Source of the DNA: a virus | IMG/VR virus record: IMGVR_UViG_3300032163_000725 | Coordinates: 1-41,936 of that record | DNA length: 41,936 bases | Reading direction: 5' to 3' (one strand) | Part shown: in pieces, positions 7,529 through 14,142 of the stretch | How positions within the stretch are numbered: the first letter of the stretch is position 1 | Layout of the letters: every line of letters begins with the position of its first letter | Program-made: the position numbers and the translations under genes | Notes under the pieces: generated by a model | Told to the model about the DNA's origin: nothing | Seen by the model: only the letters and a program-made list of their open reading frames with translations | Database searches by the model: none

Positions 7529-7966
7529 ATGCCAACTGGAGTATATGACAGGACTAAGTCAAGAACGAACCTCGGAGAGTTCGGGAAAAGGCCTCCATGG
7601 AACAAAGGCATAACAGGACAATATTCAAAAGAATACAGGGAAAAAATTAGTAACGGAGCAATGGGAAATAGATCCGCATGGAAGGGTGGGCGCAGAATTA
7701 GTTGGAATGGATATGTGCAGGTTTATAATCCCACACATCCATGCTGTGACAATCGCGGATATATCCGTGAACATAGAGTTGTAGTGGAGGCGCAAATAGG
7801 TCGATATCTTCTACCTACAGAACAAGTCCACCACCGTGGAACAAAAGACGACAACCGTCCATGCATGTTGATGGGATTTACTACCAGGGCAGCTCATAAT
7901 AGATTTGAAAAAGGGTGTGTAATTAAACTCGAGGAGATAATCTTCGACGGGAGGAAGTTAATATGA
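7529..7966 (+). CDS. HNH homing endonuclease 2
   Basis: A 145-residue HNH endonuclease with a NUMOD3-like N-terminus (PPWNKGITGQYSKEYREKIS, AWKGGRRI), GYIREHRVVVEAQIGRYL and the core VHHRGTKDDNRP. The usual HHINGxxDDNR pattern is shortened to HHRGTKDDNR, so activity is uncertain. It starts after AAGGAG and overlaps the next gene by 4 bases (ATGA), again at a junction inside the recombination operon. The 78 bases before it hold only a 19-codon ORF (7470-7529) of no clear meaning. Confidence 0.85.
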   Translation: MPTGVYDRTKSRTNLGEFGKRPPWNKGITGQYSKEYREKISNGAMGNRSAWKGGRRISWNGYVQVYNPTHPCCDNRGYIREHRVVVEAQIGRYLLPTEQVHHRGTKDDNRPCMLMGFTTRAAHNRFEKGCVIKLEEIIFDGRKLI

Positions 7967-9324
7967 AAATAATTGAACTGAGGTCAGAGAATATTAAAAA
8001 CATAAAGGCAATACGTATAACGCCTGGCGATGGAGCAGTTATATTGGAGGGAGCCAATGGCGCAGGAAAATCAGCTGTTTTGGATAGTATTTTTATGGCC
8101 CTCACGGGGCGTAAAATCGAGGAGCCGATCCGGAACGGCGAGAAGCGCGCAGAGATCAACGTTGACCTGGGAGCATATAAGGTACGGCGTATATTTACGG
8201 AGAAGGGCGATCGTCTCGAGGTAGTTAGCGCGGACGGCGCGGCATTCAAGTCACCGCAGGCCATGCTGAACGAGATCCTTGGGAACCTATCGTTCGATCC
8301 GTTACAGTTCGCGGAGATGGGCAAGAATGCTGAAGGCATGCGCCGGCAGCGCGCCATGCTTGCCGCGCTCGTGGGCCTGGATTTTACGGCCGCAGATGCC
8401 GAGCGGACCAGACTATATAACGAGCGCACTATAAAGAACCGCGAGATCAAAGGCGGGGATCCTACAAGCTACCGGCCGAGCGCAAGCCAGCCGCTACCAT
8501 TAGAGGCCCTCGTAGGCGGCCTCGAGGTCCCGAAGCCGGGCACGCCACGCCAGGAGATCAGCATGGCGGAGGCAATGAATAATCTCTCGGCCTTGGAGGC
8601 GAAGGTAGAGGCATACGCAAACGTTGTCCACGCTAATCAGAACATCACGATGACGCGCGACAATCTGCTTACGAACATAGGATCTAACATAACGGCGAAG
8701 ATGGGTAGGCTTGGTATCCTCAATCAACAGATAGCAGGGTTACAGGCACAGCAGAAAACGATGGATGTAGAAATAAATGACCTGTATGCGGAGGAGGGTA
8801 AAGTCAAAAACACTCCACTGCCACTGCAGGCGCTCCCCGAGGCCGTTCCGGAGGAGGCGATCATGAAGGCCCGGAACGACATCATCATGGTCGAGGAGGA
8901 CAACAAGGCGATCCGTAAGGCGATCGAGTATGACCAGAAGCTGGCGCAGCTCGAGAACGCCAAGAAGGACGTGGCGAAGCTCGAGGAGGCCATGCTGACG
9001 CTCGACATGGCGAAGGATGCCAACATCAAGGCGGCCAAGTTCCCGATCGATGGACTCGGCCTGACAGATGAATGCGTGACGTTCGACGGCAAGCCATTCA
9101 GCCAGCTATCGACCGGGGAGCAGATCCGCGTGTCGACCGCGGTGGCCATGGCGCTCAATCCGACGCTCAAGGTGATCGTGGTCCGGGAGGGCAGCCTGCT
9201 TGATAAGACAGGCCTGGAGGCAATCGTAGCGCTGGCCAAGGACAAGGACTACCAGCTATGGATCGAGCGGGTAGCGGACAACCAGCAGGTAGGCATATAT
9301 CTCGAGGACGGAGAGATAAAATAA
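7963..9324 (+). CDS. SMC/RecF-like ATP-binding recombination protein
   Basis: A 453-residue AAA/ABC-type ATPase. It has a Walker A motif GANGAGKS at residues 30-37, an N-terminal strand as in RecF/SbcC (IELRSENIKNIKAI), a helical middle (about 150-340, possible coiled coil), the ABC signature-like QLSTGEQIRVSTAVAMALNP, and a Walker B-like strand with VIVVREGSLLDKTGLE. It sits after the nuclease and RecT genes. In many phages this trio forms a recombination or replication-repair set in which the ATPase is thought to act with the nuclease, as SbcC does with SbcD. Confidence 0.88.
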   Translation: MKIIELRSENIKNIKAIRITPGDGAVILEGANGAGKSAVLDSIFMALTGRKIEEPIRNGEKRAEINVDLGAYKVRRIFTEKGDRLEVVSADGAAFKSPQAMLNEILGNLSFDPLQFAEMGKNAEGMRRQRAMLAALVGLDFTAADAERTRLYNERTIKNREIKGGDPTSYRPSASQPLPLEALVGGLEVPKPGTPRQEISMAEAMNNLSALEAKVEAYANVVHANQNITMTRDNLLTNIGSNITAKMGRLGILNQQIAGLQAQQKTMDVEINDLYAEEGKVKNTPLPLQALPEAVPEEAIMKARNDIIMVEEDNKAIRKAIEYDQKLAQLENAKKDVAKLEEAMLTLDMAKDANIKAAKFPIDGLGLTDECVTFDGKPFSQLSTGEQIRVSTAVAMALNPTLKVIVVREGSLLDKTGLEAIVALAKDKDYQLWIERVADNQQVGIYLEDGEIK

Positions 9325-9339
9325 AGGAGGGTGGCAGCA

Positions 9340-9546
9340 ATGGCAATGGGGAAAGTGAAGTGGTTCAACGAGAAAAAAGGGTACGGCTTCATAACACCGG
9401 ACGAAGGCGGCAAGGACGTGTTCGTCCACTTCTCTGAGATCCAGACCGAGTCCAAGTTCAAGACACTGAAGGACGGCGAGGAGGTCGAGTTCGATATAGA
9501 GGAGACGGCGAAGGGTAAGTCAGCGGTCAATGTAACGGTAATATAA
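9340..9546 (+). CDS. Cold-shock domain protein (CspA-like)
   Basis: A 68-residue protein that is essentially one cold-shock domain: [19 protein letters not shown] with RNP1 (KGYGFI), DVFVHFSEI with RNP2, and a normal C-terminal strand ending VNVTVI. It binds single-stranded RNA or DNA and usually loosens RNA structure. The ATG at 9340 lies 9 bases after GGAGG; ATG at 9346 is also possible, while the GTG at 9331 is too close to the ribosome site. In this setting it could coat single strands in replication or act as an RNA chaperone or antiterminator on phage transcripts. Confidence 0.95.
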   Translation: MAMGKVKWFNEKKGYGFITPDEGGKDVFVHFSEIQTESKFKTLKDGEEVEFDIEETAKGKSAVNVTVI

Positions 9547-9619
9547 ACGCGCTGGTCTACGGCGCTACCAGGTCCTGGGCATGACTTAAAACTGCCCGTC
9601 AATAAGAGGGAGGAGATAC

Positions 9620-9934
9620 ATGAGCTCGGTACAATATTATGACGCGATCCTGGAGAAGCTACAGTACCCGCAAGCCTCGAAGATAAAGAAGATTATAGCC
9701 AATGGCTGCCTACAAAGAATGAGCGACGACATCTGGGTATGTAACCCGATCTTCGGATACAACGTCACAGCATACACGCTCCGGCGCAACTACGCGGGAG
9801 CCTTCAAATGTAACTGCCAAGGACACAACAAGCGCGGCTATTGTAGCCACTCAAACGCGCTGAATATACTACTCGAAAGACCGGCCGGGCAGGACCTGTT
9901 CCAACTGGCCGGTGTAGAGATGGGGACGGTGTGA
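9620..9934 (+). CDS. SWIM zinc-finger protein
   Basis: A 104-residue protein with a SWIM-type zinc motif near the middle (FKCNCQGHNKRGYCSHSNAL: CxC, then CxH), preceded by strands WVCNPIFGYNVTAYTL. SWIM domains bind DNA or protein partners; Shu2/SWS1 recombination factors are the best-known group. It starts after GGGAGGAG and sits between the cold-shock and replication-initiator genes, so a role in DNA transactions is plausible. The protein has nothing else to place it. Confidence 0.8.
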   Translation: MSSVQYYDAILEKLQYPQASKIKKIIANGCLQRMSDDIWVCNPIFGYNVTAYTLRRNYAGAFKCNCQGHNKRGYCSHSNALNILLERPAGQDLFQLAGVEMGTV

Positions 9935-9935
9935 T

Positions 9936-10517
9936 ATGGACTGGTTCAAGGTAAAGATCAAACATGCGGAGTACGACTTCGCGGACGCACCAGATAATGC
10001 GTTCAGAGCCTGGATAATGCTGATGAGTTTCGTCGCAGCGAGCGAAAGAAAACCGAAAGAGGAACAGCTCCGGGCAAGGCTCGGTTCTGACAATTATGAC
10101 GCGCTGGAAAGCCATGCTTCACGTAACGGATACAGCCTGCAACGCATAATAAAGAAGGTTATGGAGGACGTGCAAGAGGTTAAGCGTAAAAGGGTTACAG
10201 CAAAAGACCGCCAGGCTCAATACAGGAGAGAACATCTCCACGACAATGAGCCAAGTCACACGCCACGTCACGCGTTATGTCACACGTCACGTAACGCGTT
10301 AGTAACGGGTCAAGATAAGATAAGAGAAGATAAGATAAGAGAAGATAAAAAGAAGCTTACGAAGCCTCATTTAAATTTTGAGTATTTAGACAAAAAGAAC
10401 ATGACGAATTTATTGAAGCTCCACGGAGACAAGGAGGGCCTCCGGGAGCACTTAAGGCAGATGGGTTTTTACGACGTCCGGATAACTGAAGCGTATGAAA
10501 AGGCAGGTATCTGTTAA
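9936..10517 (+). CDS. Replication-initiator (replisome organiser)-like protein with internal iterons
   Basis: A 193-residue protein. Residues 1-75 (MDWFKVKIKHAEYDFADAPD, FRAWIMLMSFVA) resemble the winged-helix N-terminus of phage replisome organisers. A charged linker follows with tandem repeated peptides (SHTPRHAL/CHTSRNAL and DKIREDKIREDK), then a short helical C-terminus. The peptide repeats come from DNA repeats at 10255-10348. Phage initiators often carry their own origin inside the gene, as lambda O does. It overlaps neither neighbour (one base after the SWIM gene). I see no helicase, primase or polymerase gene, so host replication proteins are probably recruited. Confidence 0.7.
   Translation: MDWFKVKIKHAEYDFADAPDNAFRAWIMLMSFVAASERKPKEEQLRARLGSDNYDALESHASRNGYSLQRIIKKVMEDVQEVKRKRVTAKDRQAQYRREHLHDNEPSHTPRHALCHTSRNALVTGQDKIREDKIREDKKKLTKPHLNFEYLDKKNMTNLLKLHGDKEGLREHLRQMGFYDVRITEAYEKAGIC
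10255..10348. other. Candidate replication origin: iterons plus purine-rich repeat
   Basis: Two adjacent 24-bp units (10255-10278 and 10279-10302) agree at 21 of 24 positions; each contains CACGT and ends in ACGCGTTA. They are followed by two perfect 15-bp units GATAAGATAAGAGAA (10314-10328, 10329-10343) and a third partial GATAA. A block of iterons beside an A-rich, easily melted repeat inside an initiator gene is the usual design of a lambda-type origin. Confidence 0.6.
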
Positions 10518-10553
10518 TGGTAATAGTAGCACTTATTAAAAAGGGATAAAAAC

Positions 10554-10733
10554 ATGCCAACACCACACACGCTTGGAGCGATTATGGCGATGGTCGAAAT
10601 CATGGAGGCCGGGGAGCTGAACCACTGGCTCGAGAAGCAGGGCTACACCGCGGAGGAGATAGCCAAGATCAAGGCGGACGTGGCGATCCAGCGCAAGGAG
10701 CCGAGGCACTTCAGTTATACAAAGGTCTATTAA
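10554..10733 (+). CDS. Small protein of 59 residues, unknown
   Basis: ATG at 10554 opens 59 codons (MPTPHTLGAIMAMVEIMEAG to HFSYTKVY). The protein is mostly helical and acidic in the middle (WLEKQGYTAEEIAKIKADVA). Its GC-rich third codon positions match neighbouring genes, and a GGGA element lies upstream. It sits between the initiator-like gene and a small membrane protein. I recognise no family. Confidence 0.6.
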   Translation: MPTPHTLGAIMAMVEIMEAGELNHWLEKQGYTAEEIAKIKADVAIQRKEPRHFSYTKVY

Positions 10734-10747
10734 CCAGGGAGGGGATA

Positions 10748-10912
10748 ATGTATTTAATAGCGGCATTGATAATAATAGCGATGATCGTGGTGATCGCCCA
10801 AGGCTACGCCCGGGACAAGCGGCGCCAGCATGCGCGTAAAGCCGGGCTTCCCTGCGCCGGGCACGGCGACTGCGACAGCTGTACAAATTGGGAGGACTGC
10901 GCCGAGCTATGA
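10748..10912 (+). CDS. Small membrane-anchored cysteine-rich protein (54 residues)
   Basis: ATG at 10748 after GGGAGGGG opens 54 codons. Residues 2-18 form one hydrophobic segment (YLIAALIIIAMIVVIAQ) and the rest is basic then cysteine-rich (CAGHGDCDSCTNWEDCAEL), with four Cys and one His that could hold a metal. The design resembles FeoB-associated Cys-rich membrane proteins. It overlaps the next gene by 4 bases. Function is unknown. Confidence 0.65.
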   Translation: MYLIAALIIIAMIVVIAQGYARDKRRQHARKAGLPCAGHGDCDSCTNWEDCAEL

Positions 10913-11094
10913 ACGACACTAAATTTTGCCTCCACTGTTCCCTGCCCTTTATCGCGAAATGGAATAAACGTCTGGATCCGGCATACATGGACAAAGACTG
11001 CTGCTGTAAGGCGTGCGAGCTCTCGCATTATAAAAAAGAGATCAAGAAGGCTCAACAGATATTCGGCAAAAACAGACATGGGGTGATGTCGTGA
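10909..11094 (+). CDS. Small zinc-ribbon-like protein (61 residues)
   Basis: The ATG at 10909 is chosen for its ATGA overlap with the preceding gene; a TTG at 10888 would add seven residues. The protein has FCLHCSLPF, then DKDCCCKACELSHY, i.e. two CxxC pairs that could bind one zinc, and a basic helical tail. It overlaps the VRR-NUC gene by 4 bases. Possibly a DNA- or protein-binding accessory factor; no family is recognised. Confidence 0.65.
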   Translation: MNDTKFCLHCSLPFIAKWNKRLDPAYMDKDCCCKACELSHYKKEIKKAQQIFGKNRHGVMS

Positions 11095-11402
11095 TCGAAC
11101 GTAAAGAATCCGACATCAAGCGTGCGATTAAGGGCTACTTGGAAATTAAGGGCTGCCTGGTTATGCCATACCGATCCGTTGGGATCCGTAAGCCGAACGG
11201 CAGCTACATCCCGATGCACGGGACCGGGATCAGTGATCTGCTCGGCCTTACGCGCGAGGGCAAGTTCTTCGCTATCGAGGTTAAGCGTCCGGGAGGCAGG
11301 CCCACACCGGACCAGATGCGCTTCCTCGAGAGCGTGCGGTCGTTCGGGTGCCGGGCTTTTATAGCAACGTCCATTAAGGATGTGCAGGCGCAGGGGTTAT
11401 GA
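11091..11402 (+). CDS. VRR-NUC domain nuclease
   Basis: A 103-residue protein consisting of a single VRR-NUC fold: ERKESDIKRAIKGYLEIKGC, GTGISDLLGL, FFAIEVKRPGGRPTPDQ, ESVRSFGCRAFIAT. The Asp of ISDL and the E-x-K of IEVKRP are the expected catalytic residues of this PD-(D/E)XK subgroup, which includes FAN1-type nucleases and many stand-alone phage enzymes. The GTG start lies in a GTGA overlap with the upstream gene. It probably acts on branched or junction DNA during replication and recombination. Confidence 0.9.
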   Translation: MIERKESDIKRAIKGYLEIKGCLVMPYRSVGIRKPNGSYIPMHGTGISDLLGLTREGKFFAIEVKRPGGRPTPDQMRFLESVRSFGCRAFIATSIKDVQAQGL

Positions 11403-11489
11403 ACTTGGCGTCTAAACACCTGGAGGGTGGGAGTGAAACATCTTGAAGATGAACCCTCGGTAGCGATTAAGCCGAGGAGAAGGGGTGAT

Positions 11490-11735
11490 ATGAAAAAGAC
11501 TGATGGGTTGGAACGGAATGACAGACTTATTCATGCTATTCAACAGGGTGGTATGGGTTATGGCGATGCGAAATGGATAGCAGGATTTGTCCGCACCTAT
11601 ATCTCGGGGTGTTTGCCTGCAAGTAATAGAAAATCATGCGATATATCAGAACATTATATGTTGAGATATAAAGAAGGCTGGAACGCCTATCGAGCTGAGT
11701 TAATCAAAAGGATATTCAATGATAAAAACGTGTAG
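11490..11735 (+). CDS. Hypothetical protein, about 81 residues
   Basis: The start at 11490 (MKKTDGLERNDRLI) follows GAGGAGAAGGGGTGAT. A GTG at 11433 after GGAGGG is also plausible and would add 19 residues (VKHLEDEPSVAIKPRRRGD). The protein is helical (HAIQQGGMGYGDAKWIAGFV, YKEGWNAYRAELIKRIFN) with no recognisable motif. It lies in the run of small early genes. Confidence 0.6.
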   Translation: MKKTDGLERNDRLIHAIQQGGMGYGDAKWIAGFVRTYISGCLPASNRKSCDISEHYMLRYKEGWNAYRAELIKRIFNDKNV

Positions 11736-11808
11736 AAATTGTGGCGAGGTAAGAAGTATGGCTTCTTACCGAGCCGATGTATTACTAAAAGGGAGGGACT
11801 ATGAATAA
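11719..11808 (+). CDS. Very small ORF with CxxC motif (29 residues), doubtful
   Basis: ATG at 11719 opens 29 codons starting MIKTCRNCGEVRS and overlaps both neighbours. CRNCGE looks like half a zinc ribbon, and the stop lies in the start region of the next gene, which would allow translational coupling. A perfect hairpin (11748-11770) lies inside it. No ribosome site stands out. Confidence 0.3.
   Translation: MIKTCRNCGEVRSMASYRADVLLKGRDYE
11748..11770. repeat. Perfect 9-bp hairpin
   Basis: GGTAAGAAG (11748-11756) and CTTCTTACC (11762-11770) are exact complements around a TATGG loop. There is no T run after it. It lies 30 bases before the next start codon and could protect the message or act as an RNA-processing or protein-binding site. 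Confidence 0.6.
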
Positions 11809-12067
11809 TCTATACCAGGCAATACAGGAACTGAAATCGGAGGTCGCAGAGTTAAGAAAGCGCCTCGATAATAAGGCGGACTATTTTAATATTAAGCCGC
11901 TCGAGAGTGGCGTGGATCAGCTCAAGGGCAAGGTCGACGAAGCGCGGGCCGATGTCGCTAAAATAAAGGGCGACGTTATAAAGATAAGCACTGACGTTAC
12001 CGGCGTATCTTCTCGAGTAAAAAAGATAGAGGACGCTAAAATAATCACGCAACCTCCGGTGGCATGA
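11801..12067 (+). CDS. Coiled-coil protein (88 residues)
   Basis: The ATG follows GGGAGGG. Nearly the whole protein shows heptad-like spacing (YQAIQELKSEVAELRKRLDN, VDQLKGKVDEARADVAKIKG, VTGVSSRVKKIEDAK), typical of a coiled coil that oligomerises. It overlaps the next gene by 4 bases. Such small coiled-coil proteins occur widely in phage early regions with no defined function. Confidence 0.7.
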   Translation: MNNLYQAIQELKSEVAELRKRLDNKADYFNIKPLESGVDQLKGKVDEARADVAKIKGDVIKISTDVTGVSSRVKKIEDAKIITQPPVA

Positions 12068-12252
12068 TGCCTGACATGTGCCCATACTGCCATGTGCGCC
12101 CGGTGATCCGAGTTACGTGTGGAAACCGATGGTGTCAAGCTCAACACAACAGAAAGCTCAATAGCGAATGGTATGAGCACTTCCGTCGGGAAAACGGCGA
12201 AGGATATCGCACGGACCCGAATGTCCGCGCCAAATGTTTGATACAAAGTTAA
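12064..12252 (+). CDS. Small zinc-finger-like protein (62 residues)
   Basis: The protein begins MMPDMCPYCHVRP and continues TCGNRWCQAQHNRK: a CxxC pair followed by C-x4-C with a nearby His, likely one zinc site. The C-terminal half is polar. The -35 box of a promoter candidate (12238-12243) overlaps its last codons. It ends the early gene run before a leader/terminator unit. No specific family is recognised. Confidence 0.65.
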   Translation: MMPDMCPYCHVRPVIRVTCGNRWCQAQHNRKLNSEWYEHFRRENGEGYRTDPNVRAKCLIQS

Positions 12253-12268
12253 AAACATAGTGTATATT
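12238..12268 (+). promoter_or_regulatory. Promoter candidate, module B
   Basis: TTGATA (12238-12243), a 19-base spacer and TATATT (12263-12268). The boxes are good but the spacing is long. The string ATAGTGTATA before the end of the -10 box is shared with the promoter at 25701-25730. The predicted start is near 12275. Confidence 0.45.
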
Positions 12269-12274
12269 TATAAG

Positions 12275-12361
12275 TGAAATCAACCGGGCCCTGATCAGGC
12301 TCGGATAACCATAAAGTTTATAAAGAGAAGTCGTGCATGCACGTGCGGCTTCTCTTTTTTA
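12275..12361 (+). ncRNA. Candidate small RNA or attenuated leader, module B
   Basis: About 87 nt between a promoter candidate and an intrinsic terminator. It contains a 7-bp GC-rich hairpin (CCGGGCC 12284-12290 with GGCTCGG 12298-12304; loop CTGATCA), a short A/T linker and then the terminator hairpin. It stands directly before the accessory operon, so read-through of the terminator could set its expression. Confidence 0.45.
12324..12360 (+). terminator. Rho-independent terminator
   Basis: AGAGAAGTCG (12324-12333) pairs with CGGCTTCTCT (12346-12355) with one T-G wobble, followed by six T (12355-12360). It lies ten bases before the start of the next small gene. Confidence 0.88.
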
Positions 12362-12370
12362 TGGAGGCAA

Positions 12371-12538
12371 ATGTTAGCAACTATCAATGAATGGCTACGA
12401 AAGAACAAAGTCAGGAAGCTCCGAAAGCTGATGAACCAGCTCTCGCGCCTCAAACCTTTCTACAAGAAATATCTCAAGGTCGAAAAGCGGATCGACAAGT
12501 ACATCAGATCCGGCATGCCAAAAGGAGTGACAAAATGA
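12371..12538 (+). CDS. Small basic helical protein (55 residues)
   Basis: ATG at 12371, just after GGAGG, opens 55 codons (MLATINEWLRKNKVRKLRK to SGMPKGVTK). It is rich in Lys, Arg, Leu and Tyr, helical and strongly basic, so it may bind nucleic acid or a membrane surface. It overlaps the next gene by 4 bases (ATGA). A longer overlapping frame exists from 12391 but its upstream part has no ribosome site. No family is recognised. Confidence 0.55.
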   Translation: MLATINEWLRKNKVRKLRKLMNQLSRLKPFYKKYLKVEKRIDKYIRSGMPKGVTK

Positions 12539-12705
12539 GCGGCAATGATTTTATGAAAAAGAGCTTCAAGGTCGGCGGCTACACGAAGCCGGACAAGGAC
12601 ACCTGCGCACGCTGCCGCAAGGAGATCACGACCGCGATGTACAGAGTCAAGGGCCGTAAGCTACACCAGGCGTGCTACCACAAGGAGCAAGCATGCGCAA
12701 AGTGA
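12535..12705 (+). CDS. Small zinc-binding (LIM-like) protein (56 residues)
   Basis: The ATG at 12535 follows AGGAGTGAC and is preferred over an in-frame start at 12391. The protein carries CARCRKEITTAMYRV and LHQACYHKE, i.e. CxxC then HxxCxxH, one zinc finger of LIM-like or treble-clef type. It overlaps the first radical SAM gene by 13 bases, so its translation is probably coupled to the accessory operon. The function is unknown. Confidence 0.65.
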   Translation: MSGNDFMKKSFKVGGYTKPDKDTCARCRKEITTAMYRVKGRKLHQACYHKEQACAK

Positions 12706-14087
12706 TGATGGCCTGGCCGGCGCTTAAGGATCCAAAGGGCTATGCGACTTCGGCTCAAAACAGGCAGTTTCAATGGCTCAAGGATCCCTTCTTCGCATAC
12801 CCGATCGTCCCTGCCCTTGCTATGACCATGCTCGCGCGCGCGGGGCACATCGTGAATTGGGTGGACTGCATAGCCGAGGGCCTGAACGATGTCGACTTTG
12901 CCCGGAAGCTCGTGGCGATTCATCCCGAGTATATAATCCTCGAATGCTCAACACCTATCATCAAGCAATACTGGGAAATCATAAATGGCATTAAGCTACA
13001 CCTGCCGGACATCAAGATCATCCTATGCGGCGATCACGTGACCGCGCTCCCGGAAGAAAGCAAGAAAGCATGTAAGGCTGACTTCATTGTGGAAGGCGGC
13101 GACTGGCACTATAAGGTCTTTGAGATTATCAATGAGAAGCCGTGGGACCAGAAGCAACCGATGCCTTTTATAGACAGAGTGTTATCGAAGTGGTGGCTCT
13201 ACGCCTATAAGAACGGCAACTTCAAGTACCTGCCCGGAACATACATCATGAGCGCGATAGACTGCTGGCACGCCAAGTGCACGTTCTGCTCATGGGCCAC
13301 ATACCACAAGAACTATTATCTCAGGCAGCCGAAAGACGTCCTGGATGAGATCGACTACCTGACGAATGCCGGGTTTAAAGAGATCTTTGATGACTCCGGC
13401 ACCTTCCCGGTAGGACCATGGCTCAAGGAGTTCTGCGAGGGCATGATCGCCCGGGACCTGCCGCGATATATATCCTTCGGATGTAACATGCGGTTCGGGG
13501 CCGTTAACCAGGAGGAGATGAACCTCATGGCCAAGGCCGGCTTCCGATTCGTCCTGTGGGGCCTTGAGAGCGCGAACCAGGCAACGCTTACCCGACTCAA
13601 TAAAGGCTACAGCCCGACAGATGTGGCGCTCGATCTACACGCCGCGAAGAAGGCCGGGCTCGAGTCACACCTGACCGTAATGTTCGGCTATCCATGGGAA
13701 AGCTACAAGGAGGCAAGGGCGACATATGATCTCGCACGTGGATTGCTTATCAAAGGCTTTGCTGAGAGCGCGCAGGCGACAATCTGCATACCATACCCGG
13801 GCACGCCTCTCTGGAAGGAATGTAAAGAGCAAGGACTCCTCACAACCGAGGAGTGGGCAGACTATGACATGTCAAAGGCCGTGATGAAGGTGCCATACCC
13901 GGAGAAGGAGCTGTTCAATTTCCAGCGCGGCATATACAACACGGCGTTCGATCCCCGGTTCCTACTGCGTAAGCTCGGCAAGATAAAGTCACTTAACGAT
14001 CTCAAGTATTACCTGCGCATAGCGCGCAAGGTATATGACCGCTTCGGACAGTGGCATAGCTTTGAACCGCAAAGACCGTGTAAGTAG
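12693..14087 (+). CDS. B12-binding-type radical SAM enzyme 1
   Basis: A 464-residue protein with ATG at 12693 after AAGGAG. Residues 1-150 resemble the cobalamin-binding Rossmann domain of class B radical SAM enzymes (VPALAMTMLARAGHIVNWVD, IILECSTP, DIKIILCGDHVTALP). The iron-sulfur motif is CWHAKCTFC (Cys191, 196, 199), spaced C-x4-C-x2-C instead of the standard C-x3-C-x2-C. Downstream motifs are normal (FRFVLWGLESANQATLTRLNKG, MFGYPWESYKEA, IPYPGTPLW). Such enzymes methylate or rearrange unactivated carbons, often in lipids or natural products. It opens the accessory operon. The substrate is unknown. Confidence 0.9.
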   Translation: MRKVMMAWPALKDPKGYATSAQNRQFQWLKDPFFAYPIVPALAMTMLARAGHIVNWVDCIAEGLNDVDFARKLVAIHPEYIILECSTPIIKQYWEIINGIKLHLPDIKIILCGDHVTALPEESKKACKADFIVEGGDWHYKVFEIINEKPWDQKQPMPFIDRVLSKWWLYAYKNGNFKYLPGTYIMSAIDCWHAKCTFCSWATYHKNYYLRQPKDVLDEIDYLTNAGFKEIFDDSGTFPVGPWLKEFCEGMIARDLPRYISFGCNMRFGAVNQEEMNLMAKAGFRFVLWGLESANQATLTRLNKGYSPTDVALDLHAAKKAGLESHLTVMFGYPWESYKEARATYDLARGLLIKGFAESAQATICIPYPGTPLWKECKEQGLLTTEEWADYDMSKAVMKVPYPEKELFNFQRGIYNTAFDPRFLLRKLGKIKSLNDLKYYLRIARKVYDRFGQWHSFEPQRPCK

Positions 14088-14089
14088 TT

Positions 14090-14118
14090 TTGACAATTTG
14101 GTAAAAACATGGTATACT
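14090..14118 (+). promoter_or_regulatory. Consensus promoter of the inserted HNH-like gene
   Basis: TTGACA (14090-14095), a 17-base spacer and TATACT (14113-14118), the same boxes and spacing as at 3900-3928. The predicted start is near 14125, 18 bases before the ATG at 14143, with AAGGAGG in the leader. The inserted gene therefore seems able to drive its own expression. Confidence 0.8.
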
Positions 14119-14142
14119 TCTATAAAATAGAAGGAGGTATAC

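Noticed and set aside
11404-11489. CTCGG/CCGAG hairpin as a riboswitch before 11490
   Set aside because: The stem is only five pairs and no known riboswitch core is visible. It may instead be coding if the GTG at 11433 is the start.
12391-12705. 104-codon version of the LIM-like gene
   Set aside because: The 5' part lacks a ribosome site and overlaps the better-supported 55-codon gene at 12371-12538; ATG 12535 has AGGAGTGAC and an ATGA overlap.
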